A DNA stretch of 64,000 nt from Flavobacterium sp. HSC-61S13 (GTDB lineage: Bacteria > Bacteroidota > Bacteroidia > Flavobacteriales > Flavobacteriaceae). The notes beneath the pieces were generated by a model that worked only from the letters and a program-made list of their open reading frames with translations, was not told where the DNA came from and made no database searches. The stretch lies in contig NZ_JALJZV010000017.1 of the NCBI RefSeq assembly GCF_024171535.1, forward strand, positions 1-64,000, in the 5' to 3' direction. Position 1 is the stretch's first letter, and each line of letters starts with the position of its first letter. Position numbers and translations under genes: made by a program. This document shows, one piece after another, positions 52,827 to 61,748 of the stretch.

Positions 52827-53864
52827 TTATGATTTACTCTTTGTCGTAGTAAAATAGGTTTTTTGAGCTTCGAGTACCAAATAGAACTGTACTCCAAACA
52901 ATAACGAGGCTACAACCAAATGCAGTGTTTGCGCTCCGAATGGGAAATGCCAATAGTACATCGCAATACCAGAAAGGATTTCTAATGCCAATAGTATCAT
53001 AACCCAATTGAGTTTTCTATATCCGAGTTCTTTGCGTTTATTTCTTAAGAATAGAAAGAGATTGACAAACACCACTATAAAAGAAAAGGTACGGTGAATG
53101 TAAAATTCAAAGGTAGGATCATTTAACCACAAATATTCATTTCCGATACCAGCGCGAACTTGTTCGTCAACAAATTGTCTGACCTGAGTTCCTAAAACCA
53201 CTTGAATCAGCGTCAATAACAACGAGATATAAAGAAAGATAATAAACTTGGAATCGTTCTTTTTAGGCTCTTTTTTAACACGTGCCACTCTGACGATATA
53301 AATCAATATAGCAACAATAACCAAGGCCATAATCATGTGAACCGTGATTTTTATTGGGTTCAATACGGAGAACACTACAGTAGCTCCTAACCAGGCTTGA
53401 AATCCCATTAAAAAAACGACCAACCAAGACAAGGCTACTAATTTTTTTTGAGTTCGCCAATAGGCAAATGAAAACACGGCCATCACCAAACAAGCCACTC
53501 CTGCTATAGCTCCGCTAAGGCGATTGAGGTATTCTGTCCAAGTGTGTTTGGCATTAAAAGTAGCATAATCGTGTTTGGTGTATTTGGTCCAATTCTGTTC
53601 TTGGTACACATCTGTTGTCGTAAAATCCTCTTTAGCGACCCACAAACTTTCATCGTGAATGATTACCTGTCCCTTTTTAAATTCGTGATCCGGTTGCCAC
53701 AATATTTCAGAAATGTCTGTAGGTGGAATATAATAACCAAAACATTTTGGCCAATCTGGACAACCCATACCCGAACCGGTCATACGTACTAACGCCCCAG
53801 CAAAAATCACTACATACACCAGTATTAAAGAGGTTTTTGCAAGAGGTAAAAAATAGTTTTTCAT
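52827..53864 (-). CDS. ctaA: COX15/CtaA family heme A synthase
   Basis: A 345-residue inner-membrane protein with eight helices. It oxidises the methyl group of heme O to make heme A for cytochrome oxidase. Typical parts are the N-terminal VIFAGALVRMTGSGMGCPDWPKCFG, HTWTEYLNRLSGA (conserved His and Glu), WLGATVVFS, KITVHMIMALV, VLGTQVRQFVD, FYIHRTFSFIVVFVN and QTLHLVVASLLFG; the His residues bind the hemes. The long loop after the first helix (about residues 40-95) is usual for Bacteroidota. The gene is single and follows the CCA-adding enzyme gene on the same strand by 72 bases. Confidence 0.92.
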   Translation of the reverse strand: MKNYFLPLAKTSLILVYVVIFAGALVRMTGSGMGCPDWPKCFGYYIPPTDISEILWQPDHEFKKGQVIIHDESLWVAKEDFTTTDVYQEQNWTKYTKHDYATFNAKHTWTEYLNRLSGAIAGVACLVMAVFSFAYWRTQKKLVALSWLVVFLMGFQAWLGATVVFSVLNPIKITVHMIMALVIVAILIYIVRVARVKKEPKKNDSKFIIFLYISLLLTLIQVVLGTQVRQFVDEQVRAGIGNEYLWLNDPTFEFYIHRTFSFIVVFVNLFLFLRNKRKELGYRKLNWVMILLALEILSGIAMYYWHFPFGAQTLHLVVASLLFGVQFYLVLEAQKTYFTTTKSKS

Positions 53865-53936
53865 AGTAATATTGATTTGTATTATGGTATTAGGAATGTT
53901 TGTTATAAAATAACAGCCATCTAATAATTCATTCTA

Positions 53937-55376
53937 TTATTGTACGGTATTCGGGTTTGTCAGTCCCATCTGACGTGCCTTATCCATCATAAATTGATGG
54001 GCAGCTTCATATTCGTTGGGAATTATTCCCTCCAAAATAGCCTCTTTTATAGCTTCTTTTAAAACACCGATTTCGCGTGAAGGCGGTAAGTTAAATAAGG
54101 CCATAATTTCTTCGCCAGAAATGGGCGGTTGAAACTGACGCACGTGATCGCGCTCTTCAACTTCTACTATTTTGTTGCGAACAATTTTAAAATTGTGATG
54201 ATACTTTTTAAACTTAATCGCATTTTTCGTCGTGATATCAGCCTCGCATAAAATCATCAAATCTTCAACGTCTTCTCCGGCATCGAAAATCAATCTTCTT
54301 ACAGCTGAATCGGTTACGGTTTTTTGAGACAGTACTACCGGACGTGAACTCATGGTGACCATCTTCTGTACATATTTCAATTTGTGGTTTAACGGCATGT
54401 GTAAACGTTGAAAGATCTTTTTAACCATTTTACCACCAATAAATTCATGTCCGTGAAAAGTCCAACCTTGTTTTTTGTTGAAACGTTTGGTGGGAGCTTT
54501 TCCAATGTCGTGCAACAAAGCCGACCAACGCAGCCATAAATCATCCGTTTTTGTACAGATATTATCGACGACTTCTAACGAATGATAAAAATTGTTTTTA
54601 TGCGTATGTCCTTCAATTTCCTCTACTTGGTTTAAAGCCGTTAATTCCGGTAATATCATATCGAGCAAACCCGAATGATACAACAGTAAAAATCCCGTTG
54701 AAGGCTTTTTTGTCAATAAAATTTTATGGAGCTCGTCGACAATTCTTTCGCCAGATATAATACTAAGGCGCTTGTGATTTCTAGTGATGGCCTCTAAGGA
54801 TTCTGCTTCAATTACAAAATCCAATTGCGCTGCAAATCGAATCGCTCGCATCATGCGCAAAGGATCATCGGAATAGGTTATATCTGGATTTAAAGGGGTT
54901 TTGATGACTTTGTTATCCAAATCATCCAAGCCGTTGAACGGATCGATTAAAGTTCCGTAATCACTTTGATTCAAGCTTAAAGCCAAGGCGTTAATGGTGA
55001 AATCACGTCGGTTTTGATCGTCCTCTAGGGTTCCGTCTTCAACAACGGGATTGCGACTGTCAAAGTGATAAGACTCTTTTCGAGCACCTACAAATTCGAT
55101 ATCGATATCGTCAAAGCGCAACATGGCCGTACCATAAGTTTTAAATACTTGAACTTTCGGTTGATTAGGCAATAATTTTGAGACTTCCAAAGCCAATTCA
55201 ATACCGCTGCCTACAGCTACAATATCAATGTCTTTTTTAGAATCTCTTTTTAATAAGTAATCTCTGACAAAACCACCTATGACATAACAATCTAAGGATA
55301 GATTTTGTGCAGCTTGGGAGATATATTCAAATATAGGATGCGTTAAGGCGTCTTTATACGGTAAGGGTTGTTTCAT
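53937..55376 (-). CDS. CCA tRNA nucleotidyltransferase with HD domain
   Basis: A 479-residue enzyme that builds or repairs the CCA end of tRNAs. The nucleotidyltransferase head (residues 20-160) has CYVIGGFVRDYLLKRDSKKDIDIVAVG with the GG...DxD catalytic motif and RRDFTINALAL; the neck has DDPLRMMRAIRFAAQLDF; the HD phosphohydrolase-like domain (about 260-390) has RWSALLHDIGKAPT and HGHEFIGGKMV. It is directly relevant here because one of the two tRNA-His genes at 58453-58630 lacks a complete encoded CCA. TsaC/Sua5 is encoded just upstream. Confidence 0.93.
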   Translation of the reverse strand: MKQPLPYKDALTHPIFEYISQAAQNLSLDCYVIGGFVRDYLLKRDSKKDIDIVAVGSGIELALEVSKLLPNQPKVQVFKTYGTAMLRFDDIDIEFVGARKESYHFDSRNPVVEDGTLEDDQNRRDFTINALALSLNQSDYGTLIDPFNGLDDLDNKVIKTPLNPDITYSDDPLRMMRAIRFAAQLDFVIEAESLEAITRNHKRLSIISGERIVDELHKILLTKKPSTGFLLLYHSGLLDMILPELTALNQVEEIEGHTHKNNFYHSLEVVDNICTKTDDLWLRWSALLHDIGKAPTKRFNKKQGWTFHGHEFIGGKMVKKIFQRLHMPLNHKLKYVQKMVTMSSRPVVLSQKTVTDSAVRRLIFDAGEDVEDLMILCEADITTKNAIKFKKYHHNFKIVRNKIVEVEERDHVRQFQPPISGEEIMALFNLPPSREIGVLKEAIKEAILEGIIPNEYEAAHQFMMDKARQMGLTNPNTVQ

Positions 55377-55400
55377 AATTCAAATTCAAAAAATAGCAAG

Positions 55401-55970
55401 TTATTTTCTAATAATCGTCACTTTGCTATCTGTTGTCAGTTTAATAATTGTCGAAGGCGGGCTCGCTTTACGATCTTGATGCAAATTTACCACATAGTCT
55501 ACACCTTCCAAAATAATAGGGTTGATTTCTTGAAAAGTACGAGGAGTCACATCGCCGCTGACGTTGGCAGAAGTCGATACCAAGGGCGATTTCATCCGCT
55601 CTATTAATTTGAAACAAAAGGGATCTGTCACAATTCGAATACCCAAAGAATCATCGGCCGCAATAATTTCTTTAGCAACATTTTTTGGGTGATCCAAGAT
55701 TAAAGTGGTCGGTTTATCTGAACATTCAAGGATTTGCCATGCCACTTCTGGTATTTCTTTAAAAATTTGATGCAACATTCGATCGCCATTAACCAAAACA
55801 ATCATACTCTTTGACTCGGCTCTTTTCTTTAAATCAAATATTTTTTTAATCGCTGCTGAGTTATTGGCATCACATCCCAAACCCCAAACCGTATCGGTAG
55901 GGTATAAAATGATACCTCCATTTTGAATGACTTCATAAGCTTTATGTACCTCTTGTTGAATCTCTTCCAT
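55401..55970 (-). CDS. Threonylcarbamoyl-AMP synthase (Sua5/YrdC/TsaC family)
   Basis: A 189-residue enzyme that makes threonylcarbamoyl-AMP, the precursor of the t6A modification next to the anticodon of ANN-reading tRNAs. Family motifs are GGIILYPTDTVWGLGCDANNSAAIKKIFDLKKRAESKSMIVLV, ILECSDKPTTLILDHP, DDSLGIRIVTDPF and SPLVSTSANVSGDVTP. It lacks the extra Sua5 C-terminal domain, so it is the short YrdC/TsaC form. Its gene lies 24 bases upstream of the CCA-adding enzyme gene, which makes a small tRNA-processing unit. Confidence 0.93.
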   Translation of the reverse strand: MEEIQQEVHKAYEVIQNGGIILYPTDTVWGLGCDANNSAAIKKIFDLKKRAESKSMIVLVNGDRMLHQIFKEIPEVAWQILECSDKPTTLILDHPKNVAKEIIAADDSLGIRIVTDPFCFKLIERMKSPLVSTSANVSGDVTPRTFQEINPIILEGVDYVVNLHQDRKASPPSTIIKLTTDSKVTIIRK

Positions 55971-56181
55971 CTGTTGTATTCCTTTATTTTGTATCTTGTA
56001 AATAGCTTGTAAAATTAGTGAAATTATGGCTTAATCTCTAAGAAAATCAAGCAAAAGTCAATAAATTAACAGCTGCTAATAATTAAGTTTTTTTTAAGAA
56101 AGGTATTCGCAATTTGAGCTATATTTATGATTCACTAAAAAAACAATCCTTTTTTGTTCGATAATATAATTATATCCCCTT

Positions 56182-56601
56182 ATGGAATTTAATAAAAATG
56201 AAATTTTAGCACATTGTAAAGCCTTTTCAAAGAACACTTTAATGGAAACTCTAGACATCGAATTTATCGATGCAGGCCCGGAGTTTTTAACCGCTAAAAT
56301 GCCTGTCAATTCTAAGGTTCATCAACCTTTGGGATTGCTACATGGCGGAGCCACGGTTGCCTTAGCTGAAAGCGTAGGTAGTTCGGCTTCGTTTATGTTG
56401 ATCAACACCGAATTCGAAGAGGCGCGCGGTATAGAAATTTCTGCCAATCACCTCAGAAGTAAACGAGACGGTACGGTTTATGCCACAGCTCGAATTCTTC
56501 ATAAAGGTAGAACTTTACATCTGTGGGAAATCAGAATTACCGATGAAGAAGATCGATTGATTAGTATTTGTAAAATCACTAATATGATCCTAAAGAAGTA
56601 G
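56182..56601 (+). CDS. Hotdog-fold thioesterase, likely DHNA-CoA or PaaI-like
   Basis: A 139-residue hotdog thioesterase of the PaaI/MenI group: LDIEFIDAGPEFLTAKMPVNSKVHQPLGLLHGGATVALAESVGS contains the HGG and E catalytic set, followed by GIEISANHLRSKRDGTVYATARILHKGRTLHLWEIRITDE. It is 4 bases before the isochorismate synthase gene, so hydrolysis of 1,4-dihydroxy-2-naphthoyl-CoA in menaquinone synthesis is the likely task. The family alone does not prove that substrate. Confidence 0.88.
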   Translation: MEFNKNEILAHCKAFSKNTLMETLDIEFIDAGPEFLTAKMPVNSKVHQPLGLLHGGATVALAESVGSSASFMLINTEFEEARGIEISANHLRSKRDGTVYATARILHKGRTLHLWEIRITDEEDRLISICKITNMILKK

Positions 56602-56605
56602 TTAA

Positions 56606-57667
56606 ATGCCTTTATTTAAACAAGTAGTTGATGCCTTAGATCAACAAAAACCCTTTGTGATTTACTCCAAATCCAATCAGCAAACCGTGGTGGGTATGTT
56701 TCAAAAAACAGCAGCGCTGTTCAAATTGGACGATTACAAATCCAAGGGATTTGTTTTTGCTCCGTTTGACGGGCAGCAAGCGGTATTTATTCCATATTCA
56801 GAATCAGAGGTGATCGTTGAACCGTGGATTCCAAATGAGGAAGTGGCCAAAGAGGTGACTTTGAATTATGATGACAAGCGGGCTAGTAGTGCTTTTGAAG
56901 CCTTGGTTAAAAAGGGCGTAGCAGCTATTAAGTCAGCGCGTTTTGACAAAGTAGTTTTATCGCGAAAAGAAACCCTTGTTAGGGAATCCATAAGTGTTAT
57001 CGATTGGTATAAAAAGCTAAAATCAACCTATCCAACTGCGTTTTGTTATTTGTTTTTTCATCCTGAAGTAGGAATGTGGATGGGGGCAACTCCAGAGCAA
57101 TTGTTAAAAGTAGGGGACAATCGAGTATTTACGATGGCTTTGGCGGGTACACAACTCGATAAACAACAAAATCCCGTGGTTTGGGGTGAAAAAGAACAGC
57201 AGGAACAACGTTTTGTGACCGACTTTATACTCGATTCATTGAGTGAATATGTAACGGAGCTTTCGATCACAGCGCCGTTTACAGCTTATGCGGGTACTAT
57301 CATGCACATACGCACGGATATTGAAGGGAATTTGAACAATATCGACGATTTAAAAAATATTATAGACAAATTACATCCGACACCTGCGGTATGTGGTATG
57401 CCAAAACAAGCCTCTAGAGACTTTATTTTAGCTGAAGAAGGCTATGATCGTAAATTTTACAGCGGTTATTTGGGAGAACTCAATGGCGATTTAACATTAA
57501 ATAAGGACGGATTTACAGATTTATTTGTTAACTTAAGGTGTATGGAGTTGGAAGAACATCAAATCCATTTATACCTGGGTTGCGGAATCACTAGAGATAG
57601 TGTTGCAAGTGATGAATTTATTGAAACGGTCAATAAATCAAGTACAATGAAAAAAATAGTATCATGA
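56606..57667 (+). CDS. menF: Isochorismate synthase (chorismate-binding family)
   Basis: A 353-residue enzyme that turns chorismate into isochorismate, the first step of the menaquinone branch. The chorismate-binding domain holds FDKVVLSRKETL, LFFHPEVGMWMGATPEQLLKV, FTMALAGTQ, EQRFVTDFILDSL, LHPTPAVCGMPKQASRDFILAEEGYDRKFYSGYLGELN and LRCMEL, with the Mg2+-binding glutamates. It is shorter than MenF of E. coli at the N-terminus, as in other Bacteroidota. It shares an ATGA overlap with bshB1 and follows the thioesterase by 4 bases. Confidence 0.92.
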   Translation: MPLFKQVVDALDQQKPFVIYSKSNQQTVVGMFQKTAALFKLDDYKSKGFVFAPFDGQQAVFIPYSESEVIVEPWIPNEEVAKEVTLNYDDKRASSAFEALVKKGVAAIKSARFDKVVLSRKETLVRESISVIDWYKKLKSTYPTAFCYLFFHPEVGMWMGATPEQLLKVGDNRVFTMALAGTQLDKQQNPVVWGEKEQQEQRFVTDFILDSLSEYVTELSITAPFTAYAGTIMHIRTDIEGNLNNIDDLKNIIDKLHPTPAVCGMPKQASRDFILAEEGYDRKFYSGYLGELNGDLTLNKDGFTDLFVNLRCMELEEHQIHLYLGCGITRDSVASDEFIETVNKSSTMKKIVS

Positions 57668-58386
57668 CGATGAAATTAGATATATTGGCATTTGGAGCGC
57701 ATCCAGATGATGTTGAATTGGGTTGCGGAGCCACTTTGGCCAAAGAGATTTCTTTGAGCAAGAAAGTGGGGATTATCGACTTAACGCGCGGTGAATTGGG
57801 TACTCGAGGTTCTGCAGAGATCAGAGACCAAGAAGCTGCTGCTGCGGCAAAAATATTGGGGATCACTGCACGTGAAAACCTTCGCTTTCGCGACGGCTTT
57901 TTCACCAATGATGAGTATCATCAACTCGAAGTGATTAAAATGATCCGAAAATACCGTCCAGAAATCGTTTTGTGCAATGCGATTGACGACCGTCATATCG
58001 ACCATGGAAAGGCGAGTAAGTTGGTCTCTGAGGCTGCTTTTTTGTCGGGACTTCGACGTATAGAAACCACTATCGACGGTATACCACAAGATGCTTGGCG
58101 TCCGAAAGTAGTGTATCACTATATTCAATGGAAAAACATAGAGCCGGATTTTGTAGTTGATGTCACCGGATTTATCGATTCAAAAATCGAGGCTGTTTTG
58201 GCCTATAGCTCGCAGTTTTATGAGCCAGGTTCTCAAGAGCCCATCACGCCGATTACGTCAAAAAACTTCTTGGATAGCATTACGTATCGCGCTCAGGACC
58301 TCGGAAGATTGATTGGGACTGATTTTGCAGAAGGTTTTACTGTGGAGAGGTATTTGGCTGTCAATAGTTTAGATAATTTGATATGA
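57664..58386 (+). CDS. bshB1: Bacillithiol biosynthesis deacetylase BshB1
   Basis: A 240-residue PIG-L/LmbE-type zinc deacetylase that removes the acetyl group from GlcNAc-malate in bacillithiol synthesis. Zinc and catalytic residues are in AFGAHPDDVELGCGATLAKEI and DDRHIDHGKASKLV; GIIDLTRGELGTRGSAEIRDQEAAAAAKILG and YSSQFYEPGSQEP are specific for BshB1. Its ATG overlaps the menF stop (ATGA). The presence of bacillithiol genes is usual in Flavobacteriia. BshA and BshC are not in the window. Confidence 0.93.
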   Translation: MTMKLDILAFGAHPDDVELGCGATLAKEISLSKKVGIIDLTRGELGTRGSAEIRDQEAAAAAKILGITARENLRFRDGFFTNDEYHQLEVIKMIRKYRPEIVLCNAIDDRHIDHGKASKLVSEAAFLSGLRRIETTIDGIPQDAWRPKVVYHYIQWKNIEPDFVVDVTGFIDSKIEAVLAYSSQFYEPGSQEPITPITSKNFLDSITYRAQDLGRLIGTDFAEGFTVERYLAVNSLDNLI

Positions 58387-58403
58387 TTTTTATCAAAAAA
58401 CCT

Positions 58404-58433
58404 TTGGAGGCAAAGGAAATATGGCTATATTTG
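58404..58433 (+). promoter_or_regulatory. Promoter of the tandem tRNA-His genes
   Basis: TTG (58404-58406) and TATATTTG (58426-58433) are 19 bases apart, a full flavobacterial promoter match. Transcription would begin near 58440, 13 bases before the first tRNA. The inverted repeat CCTTTG-GAGG-CAAAGG (58401-58416) overlaps the upstream box. Confidence 0.6.
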
Positions 58434-58452
58434 CACTCGTAAAACAATAGAC

Positions 58453-58530
<78 letters not shown>

Positions 58531-58553
58531 ATCGCAGGATTTAAGTTTTACAC

Positions 58554-58630
<77 letters not shown>

Positions 58631-58639
58631 GAAACAGCA

Positions 58640-58670
58640 GCCTGTTATCTTAGGATAACAGGCTTTTTTT
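58640..58670 (+). terminator. Terminator of the tRNA-His unit
   Basis: GCCTGTTATC and GATAACAGGC form a perfect 10-bp stem with a short loop, followed by seven T (58664-58670). Confidence 0.9.
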
Positions 58671-58783
58671 GTGGCAACAACTCGGGATTTGATCAGTGAT
58701 AAAGCAGCGAAAAGACCAATAAATAACTTATCTTAGCCACGCTTTTTAAAACGTAAATCAACGACCATTCTCAATAACATATC

Positions 58784-59338
58784 ATGAAATTAATCGAAAA
58801 TCAAGAATACACTCAGTTAAATACTTTAGAACAGGCAGAATACTTCGAATGTACTTTTGAAAATTGTGATTTCAATCGGTTTAATTTCGGTCAATTTGAA
58901 TTTGAGAATTGCACTTTTAGAAACTGTAATCTGAGTTTGGGTCAATTCAATCAAACCTCGTTTCGCGATGTGGAATTTGTCGATTGCAAGCTGATGGGAA
59001 TCGATTTTTCTAAAGTCAATGGATTTTTGATGCAATTTCATTTTCTAAACTGCAACCTGCAATTCTGTATTTTCAACGGTTTAAAAATTAAGAAAACGAT
59101 TTTTAGAAGCTGCGAAATACAAGATGTCGATTTTTCGCAATGCGATCTAACTCAAGCGTCGTTTGATGGCTCCGACTTAAACCGTGCCGTATTTGATGCT
59201 ACTAATCTGACTCAGGCGGACTTTAGAACAGCGAGAAATTTTGCTATTCGACCAGAATCTAATATGATTAGAAAGGCCAAATTCAATCAAAATAATTTGA
59301 TGGGTTTGGTACAGCACTACCAAATTCAAATTGAGTAA
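58784..59338 (+). CDS. Pentapeptide repeat protein
   Basis: A 184-residue protein composed of pentapeptide repeats with the A/C-[D/N]-L/F-x-x pattern: CTFENCDFNRFNFGQFEFENCTFRNCNL, CKLMGIDFSKVNG, CNLQFCIFNG and CDLTQASFDGSDLNRAVFDATNLTQADF. It folds as a right-handed square helix. The size and the break near residue 75-80 are like Qnr/McbG-type proteins that shield DNA gyrase from quinolones or microcins, but many relatives have other roles, so resistance is only a possibility. It stands alone before the toxin locus. Confidence 0.85.
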   Translation: MKLIENQEYTQLNTLEQAEYFECTFENCDFNRFNFGQFEFENCTFRNCNLSLGQFNQTSFRDVEFVDCKLMGIDFSKVNGFLMQFHFLNCNLQFCIFNGLKIKKTIFRSCEIQDVDFSQCDLTQASFDGSDLNRAVFDATNLTQADFRTARNFAIRPESNMIRKAKFNQNNLMGLVQHYQIQIE

Positions 59339-59411
59339 AACACGCAAAACATATCACTGAGTAAAACTGCAACGATTGACTGTAAAATGCTTCTACACTA
59401 TATCTAGAGTG

Positions 59412-59486
59412 CCTAACAAACTTTGTTAGGGCTGTAATACGCAAACGGTAAACCCATACTAAGTTTTTAGTGTGGGTTTATCGTTT
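59412..59486. other. Two hairpins between the pentapeptide gene and the toxin locus
   Basis: The first is CCTAACAAA-C-TTTGTTAGG (59412-59430). The second is a 20-bp stem with two G-U pairs, from AAACGGTAAACCC (59443) to GGGTTTATCGTTT (ending 59486), around a GTTT loop. Neither is followed by a long T run, but the second is stable enough to end transcription. The rest of the 392-base gap (to 59730) is very AT-rich, ends in 11 A (59686-59696) and shows no promoter match. Confidence 0.6.
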
Positions 59487-59730
59487 AAAACTGTTTTTCT
59501 ATTCTTTTAATATACTGAACCGCTAGAGTTCGTATTGTTTTTAATGCAGTTTTACTTTGTTTTTATTGTATTAAAATTTATTTTTTCGTCTTTTTTATAA
59601 TTACAATATAGTTAAATTTCATTTTTTAACATCAAATTATTTGTATAAAAACTTTCGTTTTTTATTTTTATAGAGCATAATCACTAAAAAAAAAAATGAT
59701 GAAGAACGCAAATTCTATGACGCTCTTTCG

Positions 59731-61290
59731 ATGGATGGTGTTTCAACGGTAGAAGAGGTCACTGAGAAGAACCGCCAACTGTTGGCCGATTTGATGTTGG
59801 TTTTGTGCAGTTCACATACGTACCAAGGGGTTAAAAGCAGTGGAGCCGTTTATAGAATAGGTCGGGATTATAAGGTTTACAGCCGTATTTATCCATTGGA
59901 TTCGGACGTCAAAGACCGTTTCTTTTTACAGCAAATGCAGCGGAAACAAGATCAAAAATTGGAGCGATATCCCGACGATATTCCGCGTTTAAGTCCGGGT
60001 AAAGAAGTGGATACCTCGTATTTTATTGAAAGCGATTCGGGAGGCTACCACCATCCTCTAGAAGCGGTTTTCTTAATCGATATGGATGCCCAGGACCAAG
60101 TGATATATACCGTTCCCGCCATTTATGTCAAAGCCATGGCGGACGAAGGCGTCTGGAAAGACGTGATACTTGGACTGCGCATGGGAGGCAACCTCTTGGC
60201 GATTGTATTGGGAGTGGCTAGTTTGGGTACGAGTAATGCGTTGCTGTTGGCAGTGGCAGTGGCTGATATCAGCTTGGCTACCACCGATATTTTGGTGGTG
60301 ATTGCCGAAGATGAGCTGATGAAAACCCAAGAGGGACAGGAGTTTTTGCGCAATTGGAATGCGATACAACCCTTGCTGTTGATGGGTACCTCGGCACCTT
60401 TAATGGCGCGTTCGGCAGTGGCATTGGTCAACAACACCTTTAATACCGGTGCCAAACTGCTGTCTAAAGCTACTACTCCTGCCACCAAAAACTTTTTGAG
60501 GGCCAGCCTTTTGAAAATGGTTTTTGAAAAAAATATTGCTAATTTTACTAAAAGCAGCCTGCAAATCATCGATGACGGTTATGGGGTTTATCAAGCCTCG
60601 TTATCGATCATTAAAATACGCGACGCGACGCGTTTGCAACAACAGGGCGTCTTGTTTGTAAAAGGTGAAATGACGGTGGGTAAAACGACCAAATCCGGAA
60701 TAGTAGTCCTACACAAAGGGGAGATTCTCGCCAGTGGCGAAGCCAGAGCAGTACGCAAAAGTTTAAGCGAGTTGTGGAAGGCTAAGGGAGAAAGATTGGC
60801 CTATCTATTGGACAATGCCTATAGACGTGTTAGAGCCTTGGAGAAGTGGAAAAGTAAATTTGACCTGAAGTTTCACAATCATTTTGATGGGGAATTTAAA
60901 ATAAAAATTTTCGATAAAATTTTTATTTTGAAAGGTGCTGGTGGACATAATCACGAAGTTATTGGCTTTACAGTTAAAATTCGAAAATACTTGACCAAAC
61001 CGGTAGACGACATGCCTTTTGATGCGTTGATTTCGGTACGCTACCGCGTTCAAGGCAGATTGGGGCAATGGATAGATAAAGAGGCCAAATCGACAATGTT
61101 TCCGATAAATTGGGATATTACTCGAGTAAAACAAGAAATTGCTTTGGTGTATGATGAAATGATCAAGGTTAATATTAAACTTAAAAGTGCGAATAATAAA
61201 TTTCAGTTTCCTGCCCCAAATGGAAAATTCAGGATTCAAATAGAAGTTGATCAATTAGGAAACATAACTAATGCTTTTCCAATATTATAA
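59731..61290 (+). CDS. Polymorphic toxin with C-terminal bacterial EndoU nuclease domain
   Basis: A 519-residue protein. Residues 1-140 are of unknown fold; 146-195 form a hydrophobic pair of helices (LGLRMGGNLLAIVLGVASLG, LLLAVAVADISLATTDILVV); a soluble pre-toxin part follows. Residues 378-519 are an EndoU RNase-like domain: HNHFDGEF (His 382/384), AGGHNHE (His 406) and EAKSTMFPINW (Lys 453) give the His-His-Lys set. The tip probably cleaves RNA in rival cells. The frame is open upstream to 59674 with plausible residues (DEERKFYDALS) but no ATG, so the true start is uncertain and the gene may be 5'-truncated. An immunity gene follows by 16 bases. Confidence 0.85.
   Translation: MDGVSTVEEVTEKNRQLLADLMLVLCSSHTYQGVKSSGAVYRIGRDYKVYSRIYPLDSDVKDRFFLQQMQRKQDQKLERYPDDIPRLSPGKEVDTSYFIESDSGGYHHPLEAVFLIDMDAQDQVIYTVPAIYVKAMADEGVWKDVILGLRMGGNLLAIVLGVASLGTSNALLLAVAVADISLATTDILVVIAEDELMKTQEGQEFLRNWNAIQPLLLMGTSAPLMARSAVALVNNTFNTGAKLLSKATTPATKNFLRASLLKMVFEKNIANFTKSSLQIIDDGYGVYQASLSIIKIRDATRLQQQGVLFVKGEMTVGKTTKSGIVVLHKGEILASGEARAVRKSLSELWKAKGERLAYLLDNAYRRVRALEKWKSKFDLKFHNHFDGEFKIKIFDKIFILKGAGGHNHEVIGFTVKIRKYLTKPVDDMPFDALISVRYRVQGRLGQWIDKEAKSTMFPINWDITRVKQEIALVYDEMIKVNIKLKSANNKFQFPAPNGKFRIQIEVDQLGNITNAFPIL
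60937..61163 (+). repeat. EndoU recombination block, copy 1
   Basis: This 227-base block, which codes for the conserved EndoU core, recurs at 63385-63611 with about 15 differences by my count, and in part at 61752-61930. It is long and similar enough to serve as a site for homologous exchange. Confidence 0.85.
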
Positions 61291-61306
61291 TTTAAAAGTT
61301 AATAAC

Positions 61307-61660
61307 ATGGACTATAAATTTTCGTTAGACCCCTATGGGCAAAAAGATATGACATTTAAGTTTTACGGAATTGAGATAGACTCACTTACCGATGAAACTT
61401 GGGCATTAAACGGTATAAATTGGTGGGGCTGGACTGTGGAAGAAATTCAAAAAATAATTGATAAGTCAATGAGTTTAGTCGATAATCAAAACTATGAGTA
61501 TCAGGTAGAAGGCAGTGATTTAATTCTTTATATAAAACGAGAACGAGTTTGTTTTTATGATATGCGTAGCGAACAAGAAGAGGCGGATCTCATTTGGTCT
61601 TTTGAGCAGTTTATTGATTTTATGGAGCAGTTCAAAGCATTTGTAGCAGAGAACGGTTGA
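61307..61660 (+). CDS. Probable immunity protein for the EndoU toxin
   Basis: A 117-residue acidic protein starting MDYKFSLDPYGQK. Its place 16 bases after the toxin stop, its small size and its acidity are typical for immunity proteins of polymorphic toxins. Homologues of it follow the other two EndoU tips (62107 and 63750): the segment YEYQVEGSDLILYIKRERVCFYD and the C-terminal FKAFVAENG recur. The family name is not known to me. An upstream ATG at 61271 in the same frame lies inside the toxin gene and is less likely. Confidence 0.75.
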   Translation: MDYKFSLDPYGQKDMTFKFYGIEIDSLTDETWALNGINWWGWTVEEIQKIIDKSMSLVDNQNYEYQVEGSDLILYIKRERVCFYDMRSEQEEADLIWSFEQFIDFMEQFKAFVAENG

Positions 61661-61697
61661 GACGAATGATTTGTTGGGATGAATTAATTGTTAGTGG

Positions 61698-61748
61698 ATT
61701 TTCCCCATTAAAGCCACAACAGTGGCTTTAATGGGGAAAATTCTTTTG
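61698..61748 (+). terminator. 20-bp perfect hairpin closing the toxin-immunity unit
   Basis: The arms at 61698-61717 and 61722-61741 are perfect complements over 20 bases, starting ATTTTCCCC and including TTAAAGCCAC, around a 4-base loop (AACA). TTCTTTT follows. It ends the toxin-immunity transcript. The only start codons of the next EndoU fragment lie within its right arm. Confidence 0.8.

Noticed and set aside
58784..59338. Pentapeptide protein as a quinolone-resistance (Qnr) gene
   Set aside because: Repeat architecture alone does not prove gyrase protection; no other resistance or mobile context is present.
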